Of a stretch of DNA of 52,852 nt, positions 18,221 to 25,645 are shown one piece after another; the stretch's first letter is position 1; each line of letters opens with the position of its first letter. This stretch comes from Microvirga roseola (GTDB taxonomy: Bacteria > Pseudomonadota > Alphaproteobacteria > Rhizobiales > Beijerinckiaceae), in NCBI RefSeq assembly GCF_020866965.1, contig NZ_JAJATX010000024.1, positions 1-52,852 of the forward strand, in the 5' to 3' direction. The notes beneath the pieces were generated by a model. The model was not told the DNA's origin. It ran no database searches and worked only from the letters and a program-made list of their open reading frames with translations. A program made the translations under genes and the position numbers.

Positions 18221-19126
18221 CACGAACGGCGCACCCAAAGATCCCGGTGCGCCGATGGCCCGTCCGTGGCGGAGGGACAGGAGCAGCAGCGCGAGGATCG
18301 TGGCGAGATAAGGCACGGCGGATAGGAGCTGGGACGGGACGCCGAACTGGGCGGCTTGCGCGTGGAGTTGGAGCACGGTCGCTGCACCGAAGATGTAGGC
18401 TCCGACGAGAACCCAGGCAGGCCGCCAAGCTGCGAAAACGACCAGCGCAAGCGCAATCCATCCGCGGCCCGCGATCATGCCTGGCGACCAGAACCGGGTG
18501 TAGACAAGTGCCAGATAGGCTCCTGCCAAGCCGGCGCAGGCCCCTCCAAAAATGATTGCCAGAAAGCGGATTCTCCGCACGGGCAGGCCTAGGGCATGGG
18601 CCGAGCCATGGTTCTCGCCGACGGACCGCAGCCTCAGGCCGGAACGGGTCCGTACAAGGTAGAGAGCGACCACGATCGTGAGCGCGATTGACGCATAGAC
18701 GAAAAGGTCCTGCCCAAAAAAAAGGCGGCCGAAATAGGGAAGATCGCTTAGTCCCGGGACTTCTATGGGGGCCACCGGATCACGACGGGCGCCGACGAAG
18801 GGAGCGCCGATGAGACCCGACAATCCCAGCCCGAAAATGGTGAGTGCAAGGCCCGAGCCCACCTGGTTGGCGGCGAAACCTAGAACCACGAGCGCGAAAA
18901 GGCTCGCCATCAGGGCCCCGGCCAGAATGCCGGTGAAGACGCCGAGCAGGGTCGAGTCGAAGGTCACGGCGGCTGCGAAGCTGCAGGCCGCACCCATGGC
19001 CATCATCCCTTCGACGCCGAGGTTCAGGACGCCCGAGCGCTCCGCCACCAGTTCACCCATGGCGGCGATCAGCAGCGGAGTCGATGCGGTGACGATGGTA
19101 AGAAGGATGGCCTCGAAAGTGGTCAC
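18209..19126 (-). CDS. ABC transporter permease (BMP/nucleoside type, second subunit)
   Basis: This 305-residue inner-membrane permease of the BPD_transp_2 type has about eight hydrophobic segments and the characteristic GVLNLGVEGMM motif after the second segment, shared with nucleoside and branched-chain amino acid permeases. The start is the GTG at 19126, which overlaps the stop of the preceding permease in GTGA; the longer open frame to 19192 is in the overlap and is not needed. It pairs with the product of 19123-20199 to form the channel. Confidence 0.92.
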   Translation of the reverse strand: MTTFEAILLTIVTASTPLLIAAMGELVAERSGVLNLGVEGMMAMGAACSFAAAVTFDSTLLGVFTGILAGALMASLFALVVLGFAANQVGSGLALTIFGLGLSGLIGAPFVGARRDPVAPIEVPGLSDLPYFGRLFFGQDLFVYASIALTIVVALYLVRTRSGLRLRSVGENHGSAHALGLPVRRIRFLAIIFGGACAGLAGAYLALVYTRFWSPGMIAGRGWIALALVVFAAWRPAWVLVGAYIFGAATVLQLHAQAAQFGVPSQLLSAVPYLATILALLLLSLRHGRAIGAPGSLGAPFVPDR

Positions 19127-20199
19127 TTGCCCCCTCCCCTTGTCACGAAGCGAACGCGGTAGCTCACCAAGGCGTCCGCCGCGAGGACGCACAGCAGCAG
19201 GATGCCCTGGAAGGCCTGGGTCAGGTCGAGCGGCAAGCGCAGCAGGATCTGTGCGCTCTCGCCGCCGATGAAGGTGAGCGCCACGACGAGGGCCGCAACC
19301 AGAATGCCGATGGGATTGAGCCGTCCCAGGAAGGCAACCGTAATGGCCGTGAAGCCGTATCCGGGAGAAATCGACGGCTGAATCTGCCCGATCTGCCCGG
19401 ACACCTCGACGATGCCGGCGAGGCCCGCAAGCCCGCCCGAAATGGCGAAGACGGCGAGTGTCGTGCTCCTGGCGCTGAAACCTGCGAACTGCGCGGCCCG
19501 GGGAGCATCGCCCGTAAGCTTCAGCCGGTAGCCGAAGAGGGTCCGGCCGAGGATGATGGCGGTAACAAGGATGGCGGTGAGCGCAAAAAGAGCCCCGTAA
19601 TGGACCCGACCCGTTTCCAAGATGGGCGGCAGGGTCGCCGCCGGGTCGAAGGTGACCGATTGCGGGAAGTTGAAGCCCTTCGGGTCCCGCCAGGGGCCGC
19701 GGGCGAGGTAGTCGAGGATCAGCTGCGCCACATAGACCAGCATGAGGCTGGTCAGGATCTCGTTAACGCCGAACCGGGTCTTCAGGAAGGCCGGGATCAG
19801 GCCATAAAGGGCGCCGCCGATGATGCCAAGACACAGCATAGCGGGGAGAACCCAGAATCCGGCCTCAGTTCCGTGTGTGGCAAGGGCGAGCCAACTGCCG
19901 AAAATGGCGCCCATCACATACTGGCCTTCAGCGCCGATGTTCCAGAGATTGGCCCGGAAACAGTAGGACAGGCCGATGGCAATGAGGGCGAGCGGCGTCG
20001 CCTTCACGATGAGTTCCTGCAGCGACCAGGGGTCTGTCAGGGGCTGCGTGACATAAACTTCGAAAGCGGCGATGGGCGAGCGGCCCATCAGCCAGATGAC
20101 GAGGCCCGCGATCAGGAACGACGTGATGAAGGCGGCGACTGGCGCCAGGGCCCGTGCGACGGGCGAGACATTCGCGCGGGGCGTGAGCTCAAACCGCAT
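19123..20199 (-). CDS. ABC transporter permease (BMP/nucleoside type, first subunit)
   Basis: This 358-residue inner-membrane permease has a long first hydrophobic segment (about 14-36), the NLWNIGAEGQYVMG motif typical of the NupP/YufP-like subunit, and several further membrane segments. It forms a heterodimeric channel with the next gene product and is powered by the ATPase encoded just upstream, whose end it overlaps by 11 bases. The four-base overlap at its own end couples translation of the second permease. Confidence 0.92.
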   Translation of the reverse strand: MRFELTPRANVSPVARALAPVAAFITSFLIAGLVIWLMGRSPIAAFEVYVTQPLTDPWSLQELIVKATPLALIAIGLSYCFRANLWNIGAEGQYVMGAIFGSWLALATHGTEAGFWVLPAMLCLGIIGGALYGLIPAFLKTRFGVNEILTSLMLVYVAQLILDYLARGPWRDPKGFNFPQSVTFDPAATLPPILETGRVHYGALFALTAILVTAIILGRTLFGYRLKLTGDAPRAAQFAGFSARSTTLAVFAISGGLAGLAGIVEVSGQIGQIQPSISPGYGFTAITVAFLGRLNPIGILVAALVVALTFIGGESAQILLRLPLDLTQAFQGILLLCVLAADALVSYRVRFVTRGGGK

Positions 20200-21799
20200 G
20201 AGCGCCCCCCTGAGCCTGTGCCACGCCCATCATTTCGAGGCCAACGGCCTCCTTGGTCCACTGGGCTGTGGGCTTCAGCGGGCTCATGCGGCCTTGGTGG
20301 ATGACGGCCATGCGGTCCGCAATTTCGAATAGCTCATCAAGGTCCTGGCTGATGACGACGACGGCGCTGCCTTCGCGGGCCAGGTCGACTAGAGCCTGCC
20401 GGATAAGGCGGGCGGCCCCCGCATCGACACCCCAGGTCGGCTGGTCGACCACGAGGAGGCGCGGCCGCCGGATGATCTCGCGCCCGATCACAAATTTCTG
20501 CAGGTTGCCGCCGGAGAGCTTGCGCGCCGGTGGATCGTTCTCCGGCGTTCGCACGTCGAAACCCCTGACGATCGATTGGGCGAGCCGTCTGGCGGCATTG
20601 AGCAGGATGAAGCCCGAGCGGCTCACTTCCGCAGCCGCATGGGAGATCAGGGTATTCTCGCTCAGGCGGTGGGTCGGCGCGGCCGCATGGCCCAGCCGCT
20701 CCTCCGGGACGAAGGCCGCGCCGAGCCTCCGGCGTGCGTCGATGCCCATGTTGCCGCAGGCCTGACCCGCGATGACAACGGCGTCCGCCCTTCCGGCGGT
20801 CCGCTCGCCGGAAAGCGCTGCGAACAGCTCGCTCTGTCCATTGCCTGCAACACCGGCAATGCCCACGACTTCGCCCGCATGGGCGACAAGATCGATGTCC
20901 GTCAGGGCCTGGCCATGGAGGCCTGCCGGCGGCATGGAGAGATGCGACACGTTCAGCAGCTCGCCATCCGCGCGATGCGGGGCGTCGGCCCGGATTTCCC
21001 CGACCTCCGCGCCCACCATCAGTGCTGCGATCTCCTTGGCGCTGCGCTCACGCGGATCAATGGTGGCCACAACCCGCCCCGCCCGCAGGATCGTCGCGCG
21101 GCGGCAGAGGCGGCGCACCTCCTCCAGCTTGTGGGAGATGTAGAGAATGGCGCAGCCATCCGCCGCCAGCTTGTCCAGGGTCTCGAACAGTCGCTCGGCC
21201 TCCTGAGGGGTCAGGACGGAGGTCGGCTCGTCGAGGATGAGCAGGCGCGGATTCTGGAGAAGACACCGGACGATCTCGATGCGCTGGCGCTCGCCTGCAG
21301 AGAGGGTCCAGACCGCCCGGTCCGCGTCGAGGGCAAGGCCGTAGGTCCGGCTGATCTCGCCGAGGCGGCCGCGCACGGAGGACAGGGACCACTCTTCAGA
21401 CAGGGCAACAGCGATGTTCTCGGCGACCGTCAATTCGTCGAAGAGGGAGAAATGCTGGAAGACCATCCCGAGGCCGAGCGCCCTCGCCTCCACCGGCGAT
21501 GCAATCGAAACAGGCCGTCCTTCCCAGAGGATCTCGCCTGCGCTCGGCTCTATGACGCCGTAGAGAATTTTGACCAGGGTGGATTTGCCCGCCCCGTTTT
21601 CGCCTAGGAGCGCATGGATCTCGCCGGGCTCGATTGCCAGATCGATGCCGTCATTAGCCAGAAGATCGCCGTAGCGCTTGCTGATCCCCCTCAACTCGAC
21701 GAGAGGCGGCCCCGATGATGAAACGTCTGGCTTCACGCAGTACGACTCTGACTTGAACGTTGAAGACGAATTGGAACGCGGCGTCCTGCGGATCCTCAT
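20189..21799 (-). CDS. ABC transporter ATP-binding protein with two nucleotide-binding domains
   Basis: This 536-residue fused double ATPase resembles the RbsA/NupO type. Domain 1 has Walker A GENGAGKST (66-74), signature LSAGERQR and Walker B LLILDEPTS. Domain 2 has a degenerate Walker A (GVAGNGQSEL), signature LSGGNLQK and LLVVDQPTWG, the usual asymmetry in this family. It energises the two permeases that follow. The start is uncertain: ATG 21799 has GGGGG directly against it, and an in-frame GTG at 21736 is closer to where homology begins. It is first in the transporter operon and divergent from the hydroxylase gene. Confidence 0.92.
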   Translation of the reverse strand: MRIRRTPRSNSSSTFKSESYCVKPDVSSSGPPLVELRGISKRYGDLLANDGIDLAIEPGEIHALLGENGAGKSTLVKILYGVIEPSAGEILWEGRPVSIASPVEARALGLGMVFQHFSLFDELTVAENIAVALSEEWSLSSVRGRLGEISRTYGLALDADRAVWTLSAGERQRIEIVRCLLQNPRLLILDEPTSVLTPQEAERLFETLDKLAADGCAILYISHKLEEVRRLCRRATILRAGRVVATIDPRERSAKEIAALMVGAEVGEIRADAPHRADGELLNVSHLSMPPAGLHGQALTDIDLVAHAGEVVGIAGVAGNGQSELFAALSGERTAGRADAVVIAGQACGNMGIDARRRLGAAFVPEERLGHAAAPTHRLSENTLISHAAAEVSRSGFILLNAARRLAQSIVRGFDVRTPENDPPARKLSGGNLQKFVIGREIIRRPRLLVVDQPTWGVDAGAARLIRQALVDLAREGSAVVVISQDLDELFEIADRMAVIHQGRMSPLKPTAQWTKEAVGLEMMGVAQAQGGAHAV

Positions 21800-21906
21800 C
21801 CCCCTGTGGAACGATCATAGGGATGCGCGATACAGGTCGGCAATGCCGAATGCATGGTTTATTGTGAGTCTGCAAACCGTCCACAGCCTAACGCTTGAGA
21901 AAATCC

Positions 21907-23115
21907 GTGACCGAGAAACACTATGACATCGCCATCGTCGGTGCGGGAGCCGTGGGCCTGAGCGCTGCCCTTGCGTTCGCCCGCGACGGGTTCCGCACGG
22001 CCCTGATCGGCAGTCTTGACGCCCGGCGCGACGGGCGCACGGTTGCCCTTCTCAACGGTTCGGTGCGGTTTCTGGAGGCCCTTGGGGTCTGGCCGTCCCT
22101 TGTGCCGGCATCTGCGCCGCTGGAAACCATGCGCATCATTGATGACACAGGGAGCCTTTTCAGGCCGCCACCGGCCTCTTTCGGCGCACGGGAGATCGGC
22201 CTCGACGCCTTCGGCTGGAACATCGAGAATGTGACGCTGGTCGAGAAACTGGCGGAGGCTGTCTCCGGCTATCAGGGCCTGACGGTGTTTTCCCAACACG
22301 CGAACGGGTTCGAGGCTGGCGAGACCGCCGCCTCCATCACACTGGCGGATGGTACGATCATCAGTGCCGGTCTCGTCATTGCGGCGGACGGGCGGAACTC
22401 CAGGCTACGCCAGAGCGCCGGCATCGGTGTTCGGACCTGGTCTTATCCCCAATCGGCGCTCACCGTGATCCTGGCCCATGACCGGGATCACCGCGAGACC
22501 TCTACAGAATTTCATACCCGCCATGGACCTTTCACCCTGGTCCCCCTGCCAGGCCGCCGCTCCAGCCTCGTCTGGGTGACGAGTCCCGAGGAGGCGCAGG
22601 ATTTGGTTTCTCTGGACGACGAGGCGCTTGCCCGCGCCATCGAGAAACAGGCGCATTCGCATCTCGGTGGAATGCGGATCGACAGCCCGCGCGGTGTTGT
22701 GCCCATGAGCGGGTTGTCTGTAAACCGCTACTGGTCTCGGCGTCTCGCCCTCGTCGGCGAGGCCGCTCACGTCTTTCCGCCCATTGGAGCGCAGGGTCTG
22801 AACCTGGGTTTCCGGGACGTCGCCTCCTTGCGGGACGCAGTGGTCGACGCACACGACGACGGCCGCGAGCCGGGGTCTGACGCAGCCTTCCAGCAGTATC
22901 AGAGCGGACGGGATCTCGATGTCCGCATGCGCACGGCGGCCGTAGACGGGCTCAACCGTACCCTTCTGACGGGACTTCTGCCGGCTGATTTCCTGCGGGG
23001 AGCCGGCCTTCTGGCGCTGAGCAACATCGCCCCCTTGCGCCGGGCCATCATGCGCGAGGGCGTGCTGCCCCGAGTGGGCGTGCCGAGGCTGATGCAGGAC
23101 AGGTCGGCGGCTTAA
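21907..23115 (+). CDS. FAD-dependent UbiH/Coq6-family hydroxylase
   Basis: This flavoprotein monooxygenase of about 402 residues resembles the UbiH/UbiF/Coq6 ring hydroxylases of ubiquinone biosynthesis. It has the N-terminal dinucleotide fold GAGAVG at 12-17 and the C-terminal FAD ribityl-binding motif GEAAHVFPPIGAQGLNLG. The exact ring position cannot be told from sequence alone. The GTG at 21907 is chosen; a TTG at 21895 would add four residues. Its end overlaps the convergent AEC transporter by 4 bases. There is no membrane segment. Confidence 0.88.
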   Translation: MTEKHYDIAIVGAGAVGLSAALAFARDGFRTALIGSLDARRDGRTVALLNGSVRFLEALGVWPSLVPASAPLETMRIIDDTGSLFRPPPASFGAREIGLDAFGWNIENVTLVEKLAEAVSGYQGLTVFSQHANGFEAGETAASITLADGTIISAGLVIAADGRNSRLRQSAGIGVRTWSYPQSALTVILAHDRDHRETSTEFHTRHGPFTLVPLPGRRSSLVWVTSPEEAQDLVSLDDEALARAIEKQAHSHLGGMRIDSPRGVVPMSGLSVNRYWSRRLALVGEAAHVFPPIGAQGLNLGFRDVASLRDAVVDAHDDGREPGSDAAFQQYQSGRDLDVRMRTAAVDGLNRTLLTGLLPADFLRGAGLLALSNIAPLRRAIMREGVLPRVGVPRLMQDRSAA

Positions 23116-24080
23116 GGAAAGAGGTCGTAGGGCAGAACGCCTGTGCTGATCAGGAAAAGCACACCCGTCAGGGTGAGCATTGAGACGAGGGTTCCGATCA
23201 GCACACAGGCCGAGGCGCGCTCGACCCCGACATTGTACTGGGTCGAGATGACAAAAATGTTCAGCGCCGGCGGGAGAGCCGCCATGACAATAGCCGCGTA
23301 GGTCCAGGTCTCTCCGAAACCGCCCAGGGCCGACAGCACGATCCAGACCAGCGCCGGATGCAGGATCAGCTTGATGAAGACGAGCGCCGGCACCTCGCCG
23401 GGCACGCGCCGCAGGGGGCGTATGGCGACGGTCACGCCCAGCAGGAACAGGGCACAGGGCGCGGCGGCCCCGGCGAGCCAGGTCACGATCTGGGCGGCCG
23501 CCGCCGGCAGCTCGAGATGCAGATAGCTGGCGGTGACGCCAAGGGCGGTCGCCACATTGAACGGGTGCGTCGCCACTCGCCAGACGATCCTCCGGATCGT
23601 CGCTGGAAGGCTGAGTTTCTCCACTCCCGCGACCGACATCAGAAGCGGCACGAGGGAGAACAGGAGCAGGTTGTCGAAAACGAAGATCAGGACGACCGGC
23701 GCGCTTGCGGCCGCGCCTAAAGCGGAGAGAATAAGCGGAGGCCCCATATAGCCGATGTTCGAATAGGACCCGGCGACGCCCTGCATGACAGATTGCGGCA
23801 GGTCCTTGGTATGCCGCCAGCCGGCCGAGAACGATAGTGCGAAGGCGCAGAAGGTTGAAAGCGTCGTCGCCGCGACGAATGGCCAGTTCGTCAGCTGGTC
23901 CAGGGATTTGTCTGCGATCAGGCGGTAGAACAGGCAGGGCAGCGCCACATAGATCAGGAAGAACTGCATCCAGGCGAGCCCAGCCTCGGGCTGCTTGACG
24001 GTCTTGCCACAAAAGAAACCGAGGCCGATCAGACCGAAAAAAGGCGCAAGCAGGTTGAACAGGCCGGTCAACTCGGACAT
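23112..24080 (-). CDS. AEC (auxin efflux carrier) family transporter
   Basis: This 322-residue inner-membrane protein has about ten hydrophobic segments, in two groups of five separated by a short polar loop, as expected for the AEC family. Bacterial members move malate, malonate or related organic acids; the substrate here is unknown. GGAG lies 7 bases before the ATG. It is divergent from hspQ across a 226-base gap that holds an AAGGTT-CC-AACCTT inverted repeat (24141-24154) and the hspQ promoter. Confidence 0.9.
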   Translation of the reverse strand: MSELTGLFNLLAPFFGLIGLGFFCGKTVKQPEAGLAWMQFFLIYVALPCLFYRLIADKSLDQLTNWPFVAATTLSTFCAFALSFSAGWRHTKDLPQSVMQGVAGSYSNIGYMGPPLILSALGAAASAPVVLIFVFDNLLLFSLVPLLMSVAGVEKLSLPATIRRIVWRVATHPFNVATALGVTASYLHLELPAAAAQIVTWLAGAAAPCALFLLGVTVAIRPLRRVPGEVPALVFIKLILHPALVWIVLSALGGFGETWTYAAIVMAALPPALNIFVISTQYNVGVERASACVLIGTLVSMLTLTGVLFLISTGVLPYDLFP

Positions 24081-24255
24081 CGAAGGCTCCAGGCGGGGTC
24101 CGAGGTCGGTCTCGGCAGCGGATGCGGAGCCTCTTCTGGCAAGGTTCCAACCTTACGACAATCCCAACTTCGGGAAAGCTTGCAGACCGAGAATGCAGAG
24201 CTCGGGCACGGGCGCACCCATACCGGCGCTCTCCGGATCGTGACGGGCGGCGGTT

Positions 24256-24289
24256 TTGACATCCCGATCCGCATCTCTATATGCGGATC
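24256..24289 (+). promoter_or_regulatory. hspQ promoter with overlapping perfect palindrome
   Basis: A consensus -35 TTGACA at 24256-24261 is followed after 16 bases by TATATG at 24278-24283. A perfect 9-base inverted repeat (GATCCGCAT at 24266-24274, ATGCGGATC at 24281-24289, 6-base centre) covers the spacer and the -10 box and stops one base before the AAGGAG ribosome site (24290-24295). It looks like an operator for a repressor, or a hairpin if transcription starts upstream. No sigma-32 (CTTGAA) -35 is evident. Confidence 0.6.
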
Positions 24290-24306
24290 AAGGAGTTAAG
24301 CGATTC

Positions 24307-24636
24307 ATGAAAGCGAGTTCAGCCAAATTCGCAATCGGCCAGGTTGTCAGGCATCGGGTCTTCGATTTCAGGGGACTGATCTTCGATGTCGATCCCGAAT
24401 TCGACAACACGGAGGAATGGTGGCTGTCCATTCCCGAAGAGGTGCGGCCCCGCAAGGACCAGCCGTTCTACCATCTCTTCGCCGAAAACGCGGAAACCGA
24501 ATACATCGCCTACGTGTCCGAGCAGAACCTGCTGCTCGATGATTCGAGCGAGCCCCTGCGCAACCCGATGATCCCCGAATTGTTCGTTCGGGACCCGAGT
24601 GGGGGCTACCGGGCCAAGCCGATCCTCTCGCATTGA
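24307..24636 (+). CDS. hspQ: Heat shock protein HspQ
   Basis: This 109-residue YccV/HspQ-domain protein is known in E. coli as a hemimethylated-oriC DNA-binding protein and as a Lon specificity enhancer. Visible family features are KFAIGQVVRHRVFDFRG at 7-23 and the DPEFDNTEEWW segment, then FYHLFAE and YIAYVSEQNL near the C terminus. The ATG at 24307 has AAGGAG 11 bases upstream, slightly far; the open frame extends back to 24256 across the promoter. It is a single-gene unit closed by a strong terminator. Confidence 0.93.
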   Translation: MKASSAKFAIGQVVRHRVFDFRGLIFDVDPEFDNTEEWWLSIPEEVRPRKDQPFYHLFAENAETEYIAYVSEQNLLLDDSSEPLRNPMIPELFVRDPSGGYRAKPILSH

Positions 24637-24647
24637 GGGCAAAAAGA

Positions 24648-24674
24648 AAACGCCGGGCCAAGAGCCCGGCGTTT
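24648..24674. terminator. Bidirectional terminator between hspQ and ialB
   Basis: A perfect 11-bp stem (AAACGCCGGGC / GCCCGGCGTTT) with a 5-base loop lies between two convergent genes. On the minus strand it is followed by TTTTCTTTTT-like sequence, a strong terminator for the IalB-family gene. On the plus strand the arm itself ends in TTT followed by CCATT, a weaker one for hspQ. Confidence 0.92.
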
Positions 24675-24694
24675 CCATTCGGTATTCTGAGGCC

Positions 24695-25432
24695 CTACGG
24701 CTTGGGAGCCACCGGGGCAGCGGGAGCCGCAGCGCCGCCGCTGCTCTGGAGCATCTTCTGGCGCATCTCTTCGCTGCGCTTCTGGAGCTCTTCCTGAAGC
24801 TTTCTCTGCTGCTCTTCCAGAACCTTCGGGTCGATCGGAGCACCGTCGAAGGCCTTGGCGAAGCCGGCAGCCGGAACGGCGAAGGTGATCTCGCGGCCCA
24901 TCTGGTTCTGGACGCTGACGTTCAGATTCGCGCCCTTCTTGAGGGAGGCAATGAAGTCGTCCTTCACCTGAGCCTCGGCGAAGCAGCCGTTGGGCAGGCA
25001 CATGACGTAACGGCCGGGAGTCGCCTGACCCTGGTCGACGGCGAAGCGCAGGCCCGGCTGCAGGAGCAGGCCGAGCGGCATCACGAAGCGCACTACCTTC
25101 TGGGGCTGCTTGCCCTTCACGTCGTAGACGGCCATGGCCAGGACCGGCTGGCCCTGGTCAGACACGAAGTCGCGGGTGGTGTAGCAGATCTCGGTCTGGG
25201 TATTCTGATCCTTGCCGCAAACCTTGGTCCATTCCGGCTGTGAAGGCTCGGCCTTCACCTGGACGACCATGGGGCCGGCCGGCTGCTGCGGCTGGGCCTG
25301 TTGAGCAGGCTGGGCAGCAGGTTTCTGGGCCGGGGCGGTCTGGGCAAGAACGGGTGCGCTCACCAGAAGGGCCATAGCGGTCGCAAGGCCACGGCTCCCC
25401 CCCAGGCTCGCGAGGCGTGTCGCGAATGACAT
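24695..25432 (-). CDS. Invasion associated locus B (IalB) family periplasmic protein
   Basis: This 245-residue secreted protein has a signal peptide of about 31 residues (core LATAMALLVSAPVLA), then a Q/P/A-rich linker (about 31-55), the IalB domain (about 60-190) with four cysteines (near 72, 82, 145 and 150) that could form disulfides, a charged helical segment rich in E, K and Q (about 200-230), and an Ala/Pro tail. The name comes from Bartonella, where ialB is linked with erythrocyte invasion, but the family is general in alphaproteobacteria and implies no virulence. GAGGAAG precedes the ATG. Confidence 0.88.
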   Translation of the reverse strand: MSFATRLASLGGSRGLATAMALLVSAPVLAQTAPAQKPAAQPAQQAQPQQPAGPMVVQVKAEPSQPEWTKVCGKDQNTQTEICYTTRDFVSDQGQPVLAMAVYDVKGKQPQKVVRFVMPLGLLLQPGLRFAVDQGQATPGRYVMCLPNGCFAEAQVKDDFIASLKKGANLNVSVQNQMGREITFAVPAAGFAKAFDGAPIDPKVLEEQQRKLQEELQKRSEEMRQKMLQSSGGAAAPAAPVAPKP

Positions 25433-25603
25433 ATGTTACTTCCTCTTCACTCGAAAGGCCGGCTTTTGAATGGGCCGTATGGTTCGGCGTTCGCAACCTG
25501 CAATGGGATGGTCATTCTTTGCCGATTGAGGCGAAGACATGACATGCGGCGCTCCTTTAACCTTTAACGGGGTAGGTTTCCAGTCGCACGGGGCCACTTT
25601 CTT

Positions 25604-25609
25604 TATAAT
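25604..25609 (+). promoter_or_regulatory. Candidate -10 box for the binding-protein gene
   Basis: A perfect TATAAT lies 36 bases before the ATG of the solute-binding protein in an AT-rich patch. No good -35 is found at 17 bases (CAGTCG). Two TTAAC half-sites sit further upstream at about 25557-25568. Confidence is limited to the -10. Confidence 0.4.
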
Positions 25610-25645
25610 ATTTCCCCAGGAACTGCCATTACGCACCGGTATGCC

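Noticed and set aside
22405..24150. Open frame of 581 codons on the minus strand
   Set aside because: It runs through both the hydroxylase and the AEC gene and is rich in R, P and G; a frame shadow.
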